A DNA stretch of 51,157 nt from Candidatus Buchananbacteria bacterium RIFCSPHIGHO2_01_FULL_44_11 (GCA_001817345.1 MHIE01000001.1:1-51157); one strand, 5' to 3'. Counted from the first letter of the stretch, positions 22,363-31,001 are shown. Program-made: numbers and translations. The notes: a model not told the origin generated them from the letters alone.

Positions 22363-23793
22363 CTAGTCGGCAGTAGCTGTCTCTTCCACCGTTTCGTTAT
22401 TTTCAACGTCAGAAGCTAACTCAATATGGGCTTCTTTCATGGTTTTTTTGCCGATGATATTGGGCGCGGCCATCATTAAATCGCGATTGTCGCCGGTCTT
22501 GGGGAAGACGATGACTTCCCGGATATTGGGTTCATCCTGCAGAATAGAGACAATCCGGTCCAGCCCGGCGGCAATGCCGCCGTGAGGCGGGGCGCCGTAA
22601 CTGAACGCTTCCAACATATGGCCAAACCGCCGTTCTATTTCTTCCTGTTTGACTCCTAAAATCTCAAAAACTTTTTGCTGAATATCGCGACGGTGAATTC
22701 TAATTGAACCACCCCAGATTTCCGAGCCATTCAAAGCCAGGTCGTAACCATAAGCCCGCCATTTTAACGGTTCGTCCGGAGACTTAGCCATGTCCTCAAG
22801 ATTAGGCATGGTGAAAGGGTGATGAACCGCCACGGCTTTCTTTTCGGCGGCTGAATATTTAAACATCGGCATGTCAATCACCCAGCAGAAAGCCAGTTCA
22901 TCGGCATTCTTTTTGTCTTTTCTCAAATCCGGTTTGTCGGATTGATACTTGGCCATGGCTTCGGCGTAAGTCAGCCGGGGAAAAGGTTTTTGGCTAATAA
23001 TTTTTTGCGGATATAATTTTTCGACTACTTCAATCATTAAGGCTTCAACCACTTGCCAGATTTCTTCCTGGCTGACAAAACTCATCTCCACGTCAATTTG
23101 GGTGAATTCGGCCTGCCGGTCGCCGCGCGTGTCTTCGTCGCGAAAACACCGGGCAATTTGAAAATATTTTTCCATGCCGGCCACCATCAAAAGCTGCTTG
23201 AACTGCTGGGGCGACTGGGGCAAAACGTAAAACTTGCCCGGCCAAAGTCTGGCGGGCACAATAAATTCCCGCGCCCCTTCCGGCGTCCCCTTGGTTAAAA
23301 CCGGCGTTTCAATTTCTAAAAAGCCCAAGTGGTCAAAATAGTCACGGACCGCTTTAATAATTTTATGGCGCATGATCGTGTTATTTTTCATCCGCTGGCG
23401 CCGCAAATCAAGGTAGCGGTATTTGAGCCGAATTTCTTCGCCGGCGTCCTGAGGCGAGTCAATTTCAAAAGGCGGAGTTTTGGCTTCGTTTAAAATTTCC
23501 AATGCTTCGCCGACCAGCTCAACTTTACCGGTTGGGATTTTTTCATTAATCATTTTTTCCGGCCGGGCGTTAACTGTGCCTTCGATCGCCACGACGTATT
23601 CCGAGCGTAAGCTGTTGGCCAGCTCATGGGCAGGAGCAAAATTAGGGGCAAAAACTACTTGGAGTAAACCCGAACGGTCCCGCAAATCAATAAAAATTAT
23701 TTTGCCGTGATCGCGCCGGGTATGAACCCAGCCGCAAACTTTAACCTTTTGACCGACTTTTTTTATTACCTCCTCTACGATAGTCCGTTCCAT
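22363..23793 (-). CDS. aspS: aspartyl-tRNA synthetase lacking the GAD insertion
   Basis: Charges tRNA-Asp (and perhaps tRNA-Asn). 476 residues: N-terminal OB-fold anticodon domain (VKVCGWVHTRRDHGKIIFIDLRD), then the class II core with motif 1 (FLEIETPVLTKGTPEGAREF), motif 2 (FRDEDTRGDRQAEFTQID) and motif 3 (GGIAAGLDRIVSIL). Bacterial AspRS is usually about 590 residues, with a GAD domain inserted before motif 3. Here KYQSDKPDLR runs almost directly into ADELAFCWVIDMPMFKY, so that domain is missing. The C-terminal tail is acidic. Confidence 0.96.
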   Translation of the reverse strand: MERTIVEEVIKKVGQKVKVCGWVHTRRDHGKIIFIDLRDRSGLLQVVFAPNFAPAHELANSLRSEYVVAIEGTVNARPEKMINEKIPTGKVELVGEALEILNEAKTPPFEIDSPQDAGEEIRLKYRYLDLRRQRMKNNTIMRHKIIKAVRDYFDHLGFLEIETPVLTKGTPEGAREFIVPARLWPGKFYVLPQSPQQFKQLLMVAGMEKYFQIARCFRDEDTRGDRQAEFTQIDVEMSFVSQEEIWQVVEALMIEVVEKLYPQKIISQKPFPRLTYAEAMAKYQSDKPDLRKDKKNADELAFCWVIDMPMFKYSAAEKKAVAVHHPFTMPNLEDMAKSPDEPLKWRAYGYDLALNGSEIWGGSIRIHRRDIQQKVFEILGVKQEEIERRFGHMLEAFSYGAPPHGGIAAGLDRIVSILQDEPNIREVIVFPKTGDNRDLMMAAPNIIGKKTMKEAHIELASDVENNETVEETATAD

Positions 23794-23827
23794 AATTTCA
23801 GATAAAATTAACTAAATTAATACTAAT

Positions 23828-23856
23828 ATCATACTCAATATTTTAATTTTTGGCAA
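23828..23856 (-). promoter_or_regulatory. aspS promoter
   Basis: TTGCCA - 17 bases - TATGAT on the minus strand, about 35 bases before the aspS start. It is back to back with the plus-strand promoter at 23867. Confidence 0.75.
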
Positions 23857-23866
23857 CCCTGGATGC

Positions 23867-23895
23867 TTGACAAATTATAACAAAAAAGGTAACAT
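23867..23895 (+). promoter_or_regulatory. promoter of small GC-rich gene
   Basis: TTGACA - 17 bases - TAACAT, about 55 bases before the start codon. The leader ends in GTGAGGTGAT. Confidence 0.8.
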
Positions 23896-23950
23896 AAAAG
23901 TCTCCATACTGGAGTCCGTACATTCTAAAACGAAAGTGAGGTGATCCGCG

Positions 23951-24202
23951 ATGCCTAACGGCACACTGAGCCCAATAGGTGCGGCCATGTGTATTCGGAA
24001 AGCTTTGGAAAAGCTGACCGAACTTGGCGACAGTGGACCGCCGGAACCTATGGCGGTTGCGCCCGCCGACCTTGAAGAGATCGCCCAGATGGAAGGGGCG
24101 CATGATGAATCAGAAACGGAGGGAAACGCCCATGGCCACAATCGCAAGGTCATATCCTTGCCCAATTCCACCGGTGAAGGCCGCCTCCTCTTCACTCACT
24201 AG
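23951..24202 (+). CDS. small GC-rich orphan protein
   Basis: 83 residues, not recognised. An N-terminal amphipathic helix (AAMCIRKALEKLTELG) is followed by an acidic, disordered-looking middle and a polar tail. It has a complete transcription unit of its own: consensus promoter, strong ribosome binding site (GTGAGGTGAT, eight bases from ATG) and intrinsic terminator. GC content is far above the flanking genes. Confidence 0.6.
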   Translation: MPNGTLSPIGAAMCIRKALEKLTELGDSGPPEPMAVAPADLEEIAQMEGAHDESETEGNAHGHNRKVISLPNSTGEGRLLFTH

Positions 24203-24219
24203 GCCGCTTCCGCCACCAC

Positions 24220-24267
24220 AAGCCTGCTTTGACACGACAAAAGTGCGAAGCGGGCTTGATTTTTTTT
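24220..24267 (+). terminator. intrinsic terminator of small GC-rich gene
   Basis: AAGCCTGCTT / AAGCGGGCTT stem with an 18-base loop, followed by GATTTTTTTT. Confidence 0.75.
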
Positions 24268-24298
24268 AAAAAAATTCCGCCCACTTTGCAGCAGGCGG
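24268..24298 (-). terminator. intrinsic terminator of amidohydrolase gene
   Basis: On the minus strand a CCGCC / GGCGG stem is followed by AATTTTTTT, 35 bases after the amidohydrolase stop. It converges with the previous terminator. Confidence 0.7.
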
Positions 24299-24332
24299 CA
24301 AGAAAAAATGTTCAGATTGGATTTTATGGCTA

Positions 24333-25550
24333 TTAGACAGCCGATTGCCATTCCGGATCAATACCGGTAAAGGCTTTGCTGTCTTGGTAGAGGTTGTCTC
24401 CCACCGTGGCAACGTCCACCGAATTCAGGCCATGACCAGTGACGATTTTCGCCCAGACCGTTGGCGAATAGAACCTCAGGCCGTGGGCGGCCATCATCAC
24501 TTCGGTGAGCATGTCACCGTTTGAGGCCGGCACGAACACATCGGCGATGTTATCGGAACCCAATTGTACTCTAACACCGAGCTTGAGCAACTCGAGTACT
24601 CGGGCGATACAACTGTGGGTCGGCGAAGAAAGCGGCCGGTACCGCCGCATCGAGATTGCCGCCGTCGGACAGACGGTCACCCCGACGTTATATTCCCGCA
24701 GCTTATCAGCCAGCCGGCGGAATTCCACTTCGGGATAACCCGAAGGTGAGATCATGTGGACCGCCCAAATCCGCGGCTCACCCGACCGGATGAGCGGTTC
24801 AAGCTCTCGATTGACTTCCAGTGATTCGAGAACTTCGATTAGCCGCCAGGTACCACGTTCACGCGGGTCGTCGGCTTGATCCAGGTGGAGTTGAACCGGC
24901 TTATCCAGCTCAATCGCCAGGCGCAGAATCCTGTTGATATGCTGTTTAAAGCCGACTCGGCCGTCTCGGGTCCGAAACGAAGAGAACTCGTCCTTCTCGG
25001 GTAAGCCCGTCAAAACATCCGCCGTCTTCGCCGCTTCCTGGTAGGTCTCCCAACGTTCGGTTCCCTCCTTAAAACCGAAAATGGCATTTGGCCCCAGCAG
25101 AAGCTGGAGACGACCGGCGAACTCCTTCTTAAGTTCTCGCATCACTCGCCAGGCCAAAAGACCGTCCTCGGCGATGCCCGGACAGGCATCAACGCAGGTG
25201 ATGACGCGAGTAATGCCATACGAGATCTGACGTTCCAACAAAGCGCTGACGCGTTCACGAAGGTCAGCTTCGTTGTAAGCCAGCCCGCGATGCAGATCAC
25301 CGGTCAAATTCTGCTTGACCGTTAGCGGCATACTGGCTGCTACCAATGGCGAAGTGTTGATGTGGGCGAGATACTTGGCATGAAGCGTATCGGCCCGGTC
25401 CAGATGCGAATGGGCGTTTAAAAAACCGCCCAACCGTTCCACTTCCTGCAGCAGCATCCGCTCAAAGATGCTCACATTAGGCCGATTAAAGCCGTCATGC
25501 ACAGACGCTGCCGCCGGTTTCCCTCCTCTAACTCGAACCTTTCCAGACAT
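24333..25550 (-). CDS. amidohydrolase-superfamily enzyme (cytosine deaminase-like)
   Basis: 405 residues of the metal-dependent amidohydrolase barrel: NAHSHLDRAD (about residue 45, the HxH metal motif), HLDQ (about 222), the His of WAVHM (about 266) and GSDNIADVF (about 331, the catalytic Asp). The order and the HLD/GSDN forms resemble cytosine deaminase and chlorohydrolase relatives; the substrate is unknown. It starts after AAGGAGGGAG. The gene is GC-rich, monocistronic and differs in codon use from recO upstream, suggesting horizontal acquisition. A hairpin plus T-run lies in its leader. Confidence 0.82.
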   Translation of the reverse strand: MSGKVRVRGGKPAAASVHDGFNRPNVSIFERMLLQEVERLGGFLNAHSHLDRADTLHAKYLAHINTSPLVAASMPLTVKQNLTGDLHRGLAYNEADLRERVSALLERQISYGITRVITCVDACPGIAEDGLLAWRVMRELKKEFAGRLQLLLGPNAIFGFKEGTERWETYQEAAKTADVLTGLPEKDEFSSFRTRDGRVGFKQHINRILRLAIELDKPVQLHLDQADDPRERGTWRLIEVLESLEVNRELEPLIRSGEPRIWAVHMISPSGYPEVEFRRLADKLREYNVGVTVCPTAAISMRRYRPLSSPTHSCIARVLELLKLGVRVQLGSDNIADVFVPASNGDMLTEVMMAAHGLRFYSPTVWAKIVTGHGLNSVDVATVGDNLYQDSKAFTGIDPEWQSAV

Positions 25551-25587
25551 CGTTCACTCCCTCCTTGCCAGTTAAGTTGGATTTAGG

Positions 25588-25613
25588 GCAAAAAAAATTG
25601 GCTTTTTTAAGCC
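25588..25613 (-). promoter_or_regulatory. leader terminator/attenuator of amidohydrolase gene
   Basis: On the minus strand GGCTT-AAAA-AAGCC is followed by AATTTTTTTT, between the promoter and the start codon. A second hairpin, GGTTGT ... ACAACC, lies just upstream. The arrangement suggests conditional transcription termination. Confidence 0.6.
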
Positions 25614-25658
25614 ATATTTCTCGGTTGTAGAGAACCAACAACCTTCGTCCTGGGACTA

Positions 25659-25687
25659 ATCTTAAACTAAAAAAAACATTTAGTCAA
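25659..25687 (-). promoter_or_regulatory. amidohydrolase promoter
   Basis: TTGACT - 17 bases - TAAGAT on the minus strand. Its -35 box overlaps the last codons of recO. Confidence 0.75.
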
Positions 25688-26246
25688 GGACTAATTTTTT
25701 TAAAAAATTTTCAACTTGTAATTCTTGGTTTAAATGGTTTTTCAGCATCTTGTCAAGCTGGCTGGAGCTTTGAGCAACAGCCGCGGGCGGCTGGTAACCC
25801 AAAAGCCTCAAGAGTTCGGAAATGAAATGATTTTTAACAACTGCCCAAGATTTTTTGGTAATATCGTTATTTTTGTCTAGCCAGGTTAAATAGCGCTCTA
25901 AGAGATCAAAAATCCGGTCATCAGGCTGTTTTTGTTCGGTTAATTGATCAAGCAGTTCCAGGCTAAAATTAGCCAGGATAATATTTCTAAAATTTTTTTT
26001 CAAATTGGAAAAGTTTTTTATCAAAACCGCTCCGGCCAATTTGTCAAAATTTTTACCCGAAGCAATCAACAAATCAACAATACCTAACGGCTGAAGGTGA
26101 CCGTTGAGTTTGCTGGTAATTTTTTTGGTGCCTTGGCCAATGGCCACCACCTTGCCTAAAGCCTGGGTATAGATACTAAAAAGTTGACTGACTTCGCCCC
26201 AGGGAGTAATCTTTAAAATTATGCCTTTGGTCTGATACAGCGCCAT
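25680..26246 (-). CDS. recO: DNA repair protein RecO
   Basis: Annealing and RecA-loading factor of the RecFOR pathway. The 188 residues begin with the OB fold (YQTKGIILKITPWGEVSQLFSIYTQALGK, then VAIGQGTKK) and continue into a helical domain. Canonical RecO is about 240 residues with a Cys-rich zinc site. No Cys cluster is present here and the C-terminus is short, as in other reduced genomes. It lies eight bases after ruvX. Confidence 0.88.
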   Translation of the reverse strand: MALYQTKGIILKITPWGEVSQLFSIYTQALGKVVAIGQGTKKITSKLNGHLQPLGIVDLLIASGKNFDKLAGAVLIKNFSNLKKNFRNIILANFSLELLDQLTEQKQPDDRIFDLLERYLTWLDKNNDITKKSWAVVKNHFISELLRLLGYQPPAAVAQSSSQLDKMLKNHLNQELQVENFLKKLVLD

Positions 26247-26254
26247 ACTAAAAA

Positions 26255-26686
26255 CTAGTTATTATTCCGATCAAGATAGCTTTGCAAAACCAGCATCGCC
26301 GCGATGGGGTCATCGCCGCCATTTTTTTTGACCAGGTCTTTCTCTAGACGATTAGCCATTTTAGTACTGAGCCGTTCATCTTCCATGCCAATCGGCAAAG
26401 AAAAATTGGTTTTAAGCCAATCAATAAAAGCCAGCACTTCTTTGACTTGCTGATTTTTAAAATCAATTTCGCGCAGTAAACCCGAGTTGCCGGTAGATAA
26501 ACTGACCGGTACGCCGACGACGATTTCATCAATATTTTCCTGCTGGCAAATATTTTTCAGCTTGGCCAAAACCTCACTTTTTGAATTATTAAAAACTGTA
26601 CCCAAAGGTACAGCCAGCTTTTTGAATTGGTCGGATTTGGCTAAACCGATTTTTTTGGCCCCGTAGTCTATACCCAAAATTGACAT
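26255..26686 (-). CDS. ruvX: YqgF/RuvX putative Holliday junction resolvase
   Basis: RNase H-fold nuclease of 143 residues, implicated in Holliday-junction resolution or 16S pre-rRNA processing. Metal ligands: Asp in ILGIDYGAKKIGLA, Glu in EIVVGVPVSLSTG / MEDERLST and Asp in GGDDPIAAMLVLQSYL. Runs directly into recO. Confidence 0.92.
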   Translation of the reverse strand: MSILGIDYGAKKIGLAKSDQFKKLAVPLGTVFNNSKSEVLAKLKNICQQENIDEIVVGVPVSLSTGNSGLLREIDFKNQQVKEVLAFIDWLKTNFSLPIGMEDERLSTKMANRLEKDLVKKNGGDDPIAAMLVLQSYLDRNNN

Positions 26687-26699
26687 AAAAGATGAAATA

Positions 26700-26800
26700 A
26701 CAAATTACAAAACTCAAATATCAAACATTAAAAGTTTAACAAAAAATTGAATGATTGGGATTTTGAATTTTATTTGGGATTTGGACTTTGGAATTTGGTA
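26700..26800. repeat. AT-rich AAATTCCAAA-type repeat
   Basis: A spacer between ruvX and map made of permutations such as AAATTACAAAACTCAAATATC and TTTGGACTTTGGAATTTGG. A related block fills the fusA-rpsG spacer (43540-43660). No gene visible. Confidence 0.55.
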
Positions 26801-26804
26801 TTTT

Positions 26805-27581
26805 TTAAAACTGGGTTAAAACCTTGTGGCCATCCGGCGTCACCACAATCGTGTGCTCAAAATGGGCACCCAGACTGCCGTCGGCCATAACCACACTCCA
26901 CTGATCCTCCAAAGTTTTAATGGCGTAGTCCCCCGCGCTGACCATCGGCTCAATCGCAATCACCATGCCCGGCTGGAGTTCCACCTTTTTTTGACGATTG
27001 TCAACATAATTTGGTATCATCGGCTCTTCATGAACCTGATAGCCAACGCCGTGCCCGACCAATTGCCGAACAACAGAAAAACCCTGACTCTCAACGTAAG
27101 TTTGGATCGCTCGAGCAATATCAGAAATAAAATTGCCCGGCTTCACTTGAGCAATGCCCAGCTCCAAAGACCGCCGGGTCACTTTGATTAATTTTTTTGC
27201 CAGAGCGCTGATTGGACCAACCGGCACGGTAATGGCCATATCGGTAAAGAACCCGCCTTCGGCCGGATATTTCATGCCAATGTCAATATTCAGCATGTCG
27301 CCTTTTTTCAAGACGTAATCAGAGGCCGGCACGTGCACGAGCTGTTCATTAACCGAAGTGCAAAGGGTCGTCGGAAAAGCCGGGTCATCATGGCGCGAGC
27401 GATAATTTTTAAAAGAAGGGATGCCGCCATGCTGAATAATTAACTGCTCCGCCAGCTGATCAAGCTCGATAGTTTTTACGCCCGGCACCGCTTTTTTGGC
27501 GACAGCCGATAAAACTTCAGCTAAAATTTTGCCGCCTTGAGCAATCACGGCGATTTCTTCAGGTTTTTTGATCGTAATCAT
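26805..27581 (-). CDS. map: methionine aminopeptidase type I
   Basis: Removes N-terminal Met from nascent proteins. 258 residues with the five metal ligands in place: Asp in LNIDIGMKYPAEGGFFTDMAI (two Asp), His in GHGVGYQVHEEP, Glu in VIAIEPM and Glu near the end (FEHTIVV). Its position after adk and secY is the standard spc-operon order. Confidence 0.97.
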   Translation of the reverse strand: MITIKKPEEIAVIAQGGKILAEVLSAVAKKAVPGVKTIELDQLAEQLIIQHGGIPSFKNYRSRHDDPAFPTTLCTSVNEQLVHVPASDYVLKKGDMLNIDIGMKYPAEGGFFTDMAITVPVGPISALAKKLIKVTRRSLELGIAQVKPGNFISDIARAIQTYVESQGFSVVRQLVGHGVGYQVHEEPMIPNYVDNRQKKVELQPGMVIAIEPMVSAGDYAIKTLEDQWSVVMADGSLGAHFEHTIVVTPDGHKVLTQF

Positions 27582-27605
27582 ATTTTAGTCAATCAGACCA
27601 ACAAG

Positions 27606-28241
27606 TTAACCAGCGGCTTGACTAATAACTCCCTCAATTTGTTGGTAAACTTCATCAATAGTTTTAGCGCCGTTAACCCGATGCAAAATGCCTTTATTTT
27701 CATAAACGGCAAATAAGGGCTCAGTTTCTTGGTGATAAATCGCCAAGCGCTGAGCAATGGCCTGCGGCTGGTCATCGTCTCGCCGAAAGAGCTGATCGCC
27801 GCATTTATCGCAAATTCCGGCTTGCTGGGACGGATTAAACTCCAGGTGATAGCTTAAGCCGCATTTAGACGCCAGGCGGCCGCTTAAGCGTTTAATTGCC
27901 TCCTGGTCACTCAACTCAATCACAATGGCATAATCAACGGTAGTGATTTGAGACAAAAATTCCAGCTGTTTTTGATTCCGGGGATAACCGTCCAAAACAA
28001 ACCCGACGGTACAGTCCGGCTGATTAATCCGATCTTGAATAATTTTATTGGTCAATTCATCAGGCACCAGCTGGCCGGTGTTAACGTATTCAGCCACTTG
28101 CTGGCCCAGCTCGGTTTTATTTTTCAGGTGATAACGAAAAATATCGCCAGTGGAAATGTAAGGAAAATTTCTCCTTCTGGCGATTAATTCTGCCTGCGTC
28201 CCCTTGCCTGACCCTTGGGGACCAAAGATGATGATGTTCAT
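27606..28241 (-). CDS. adk: adenylate kinase
   Basis: Interconverts AMP, ADP and ATP. 211 residues. P-loop GPQGSGKGTQ (about 7-16), AMP-binding FPYISTGDIFR and the lid domain with a CxxC (CDKC, plus SKCG upstream) giving a probable structural zinc site. DGYPRNQKQLEFL is the conserved Arg/Gln segment. Lies between secY and map. Confidence 0.97.
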   Translation of the reverse strand: MNIIIFGPQGSGKGTQAELIARRRNFPYISTGDIFRYHLKNKTELGQQVAEYVNTGQLVPDELTNKIIQDRINQPDCTVGFVLDGYPRNQKQLEFLSQITTVDYAIVIELSDQEAIKRLSGRLASKCGLSYHLEFNPSQQAGICDKCGDQLFRRDDDQPQAIAQRLAIYHQETEPLFAVYENKGILHRVNGAKTIDEVYQQIEGVISQAAG

Positions 28242-28298
28242 AGTTCAGCTTATAGAAAGGAAGTAAACTATCACCTAAAAGCTAACAGTTAAAAACTG

Positions 28299-29576
28299 TT
28301 AAAGGCCTTCGTAATCGCGCATGGTCAATTGAGAGTCAATCTGCTTAACTGTCTCAATCACAACCGAGACGACAATCAAAAGACTGGTACCGCCAATGGC
28401 TAAACTTTGAATACCAATGAAGCTGGTCATGACCATCGGCAGAACCGCAATCAAGCCCAGGAATAAAGCGCCGGCCAGAATAATTCGGTTAGTGGTGTTT
28501 TTTAAATACTCAACCGTATGAGCACCTGGTCTGATACCTGGGATAAAACCACCCTGCTTTTGTAAATTTTCCGCCACCTGGTCGGGATGAAAAATCACCT
28601 CAGTATAAAAATAAGTAAAGGCAAAAACCAACAAAAAATAAAGAACGCCGTAAAAAAGTTGATTCTGAAAAAGAACAATCACCCAGTTGGCGGCACTGAC
28701 TAAAATCGCGGATTTGGCATTAAGGAAAAACTGAGCCACCATCGGCGGAAATAAAATAATGGAAATGGCGAAAATAATCGGAATCACGCCGGCCATGTTG
28801 ACCCGCAGCGGTAGATGAGTGTTAACGCCGCCGTACATCTTCATGCCCCTGACTCTTTTGGCGTAAGAAACCGGCACATTACGCTGACCTTCGGTGATAA
28901 TCACCACCCCGATCACGGTCACAACGGCAATCAAAACAAAAATTATCATGTTAATCAGTTGAGTCTGATCAAACACCAATAAGGTCTGCATCACCGCCGT
29001 CGGCAAACTGGTAATAATACCGGCAAAAATCAGCAAAGATATACCATTACCAATATGTTTTTCTGAAATCAGTTCCCCGATCCACATTAAAAAGACCGTA
29101 CCGGCCGTTACTGTTGTGATAGTCAAAAATAGAGTCCAAGGATTTAAATCAGTAATAATCTGGATTTGAGACTGACGCAACAAAGCAATTAAACTGTAGC
29201 CTTGCAGAGCGGCTAAGGGCACCGTGAGCATTCTGGTCCATTGATTGATTTTTTTTCGTCCCGCTTCGCCGTCTTTAGAGATCTCTTCTAGCCGAGGGAT
29301 AATCATCACTAGAAGCTGAAAAATAATTGAAGCGGTAATGTAGGGTGCGACACCCATGGCAACAATGGAAAAAGTCTCCATGCCGCCGCCGGATAAAACG
29401 TTCATCACGCCTAAGAGCTGGTTGCTGCTGAAAAATTGCTTTAAAGCCGAGGTATCAACGCCTGGTACGGGAATATGGGCGGCAATCCGAAAAACTACCA
29501 GCATCGCGATGATATACAAAATGCTGTTGCGTAAATCTTTAATTTTCCAAAGGCGCACTAATTTTTCTAACCACAT
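28299..29576 (-). CDS. secY: preprotein translocase subunit SecY
   Basis: Channel subunit of the Sec translocon; 425 residues with ten transmembrane segments. Landmarks: RIAAHIPVPGVD after helix 1, PYITASIIFQLL (helix 2), the cytosolic loop VSYAKRVRGMKMYGG and the C-terminal loop EVIFHPDQVAENLQKQGGFIPGIRPG. It follows rplO, as in nearly all bacteria. Confidence 0.97.
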   Translation of the reverse strand: MWLEKLVRLWKIKDLRNSILYIIAMLVVFRIAAHIPVPGVDTSALKQFFSSNQLLGVMNVLSGGGMETFSIVAMGVAPYITASIIFQLLVMIIPRLEEISKDGEAGRKKINQWTRMLTVPLAALQGYSLIALLRQSQIQIITDLNPWTLFLTITTVTAGTVFLMWIGELISEKHIGNGISLLIFAGIITSLPTAVMQTLLVFDQTQLINMIIFVLIAVVTVIGVVIITEGQRNVPVSYAKRVRGMKMYGGVNTHLPLRVNMAGVIPIIFAISIILFPPMVAQFFLNAKSAILVSAANWVIVLFQNQLFYGVLYFLLVFAFTYFYTEVIFHPDQVAENLQKQGGFIPGIRPGAHTVEYLKNTTNRIILAGALFLGLIAVLPMVMTSFIGIQSLAIGGTSLLIVVSVVIETVKQIDSQLTMRDYEGL

Positions 29577-29607
29577 ATAGTTTGCTTAACTCAGTTTTAC
29601 CGGCTAA

Positions 29608-30063
29608 TTATTTTCTGATTCTGATCTGGGCTTTACCACCTGCATCTATTATAGCCTTTTTGGCTGAAGAGGAAAATGCATCGGCGACGACCGTAAATTT
29701 TTTGGTCAAAGTCCCCTCACCTAAAATTTTCAGGCCTGGCGCCACGGCTTTAATGATATTTTTGGCTAACAATTTTTGGGAGTTGATTTCTTCGCCATTC
29801 TCAAAAATAGCTTCAAGTTTGGCTAAATTAACGGTATTCAATTTAGGCCGACCGCTAGAAAACCCGCCAATCTTAGGTTTATTACGCAGTAAATTCATCA
29901 AGCCTTTGCGCTTCAGGCCTCGGCGGCCGCCCGAACGGGCCTTTTGACCCTTTTGGCCATGACCGCTGTAAGTGCCGCGGCCCGAACCGCTGCCCCGACC
30001 AATTCGTCTTTTCTTAGAGGTCGCACCTCGGGTTTTTTTTAAATTGTTTAATCCTAATTCCAT
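29608..30063 (-). CDS. rplO: 50S ribosomal protein L15
   Basis: Large-subunit protein uL15, 151 residues. The Gly/Arg-rich N-terminus (RIGRGSGSGRGTYSGHGQKGQKARSGG) threads into 23S rRNA. It follows rpsE by three bases with no rpmD between them. Confidence 0.96.
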   Translation of the reverse strand: MELGLNNLKKTRGATSKKRRIGRGSGSGRGTYSGHGQKGQKARSGGRRGLKRKGLMNLLRNKPKIGGFSSGRPKLNTVNLAKLEAIFENGEEINSQKLLAKNIIKAVAPGLKILGEGTLTKKFTVVADAFSSSAKKAIIDAGGKAQIRIRK

Positions 30064-30066
30064 AGA

Positions 30067-30600
30067 TTATTTTTTATCTTCATTATTCTTGTCAGTTTTT
30101 TTGGGGTCTGGCCGTTTCAACTTTAAAAGCGCGTTCATTGTTGCCAAAACATTGTTAATTTTATTTTTAGAACCTAAAATTTTGGCCACGACATTAGACA
30201 CCCCGGCCAATTCCAAGACTGATCGAACCGCGCCACCGGCAATAATACCGCTACCGGCGGGTGCCGGCTTCATTAAAACTCTGGCCGCGCCGTATTTGGC
30301 GTCAACCCGATGAGGCAGGGTGCCATTAATCGTGACCACGCTAATTAAATTTTTTCTGGCTTTAGTCACCGCTTTATTGACCGCTAAGGTGACATCGGCG
30401 CCTTTAGCCACCGCCATGCCGACTTTGCCCTTTTTATCGCCAATCACGACACAAGCCCGAAAACGCATCCTTTTGCCGCCGGCCATGACCCGGGTCACCC
30501 GGGCAATATCAATAATCGCTTGTTCAAAACCGTCATCGGAAGATTTTTGATCTCTTCTGCCGAACGACCGGCTGTTTTTTGGTTTGCTTTCTGTAGGCAC
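30067..30600 (-). CDS. rpsE: 30S ribosomal protein S5
   Basis: uS5, 177 residues, involved in decoding fidelity. RVTRVMAGGKRMRFRACVVIGDKKGKVG and PAPAGSGIIAGGAVRSVLELAGV are the dsRBD-like and second-domain signatures. A basic N-terminal extension of about 20 residues (ESKPKNSRSFGRRDQK) is present. Confidence 0.97.
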   Translation of the reverse strand: MPTESKPKNSRSFGRRDQKSSDDGFEQAIIDIARVTRVMAGGKRMRFRACVVIGDKKGKVGMAVAKGADVTLAVNKAVTKARKNLISVVTINGTLPHRVDAKYGAARVLMKPAPAGSGIIAGGAVRSVLELAGVSNVVAKILGSKNKINNVLATMNALLKLKRPDPKKTDKNNEDKK

Positions 30601-30622
30601 AAGTTTAAAAAATTAATAGTTA

Positions 30623-30982
30623 TTAAAACTTCAAACCGCCTTTTCTGGCGCCCTCACCAACCGCTTTAACCCGGCCATGATATTTATACCCGGCTCGGTC
30701 AAAAATCACTTGGTTAATGCCAACCTTAATCCCTTTGGCCGCGATCAATTCGCCAATTTTAAAAGCGACATCGGTCTTTTTTAAATCACGGCCCTTAACT
30801 TCCCGGCTACTGGCCGAGGCCAAGGTTGTCCCCGTTTCATCATTAATCAACTGAACATAAATGCCTTTGAGACTGCGAAAAACCACCAGTCGCGGCCGGA
30901 TCTGGGTGCCAAAAATTTTGGCTCGGCCCCTGGCCTGCCGCCGTTTTTTTAAATCTTTTTTAAATTTATCTTTATTAATCAT
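30623..30982 (-). CDS. rplR: 50S ribosomal protein L18
   Basis: uL18, 119 residues, binds 5S rRNA. Core: RPRLVVFRSLKGIYVQLINDETGTTLASASS, and the C-terminal DRAGYKYHGRVKAVGEGARKGGLKF. Confidence 0.97.
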   Translation of the reverse strand: MINKDKFKKDLKKRRQARGRAKIFGTQIRPRLVVFRSLKGIYVQLINDETGTTLASASSREVKGRDLKKTDVAFKIGELIAAKGIKVGINQVIFDRAGYKYHGRVKAVGEGARKGGLKF

Positions 30983-31001
30983 AAAAAAATTTTAAATTGA
31001 A

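Noticed and set aside
26805-27191. Plus-strand ORF opposite map
   Set aside because: Shadow of methionine aminopeptidase; no independent signals.
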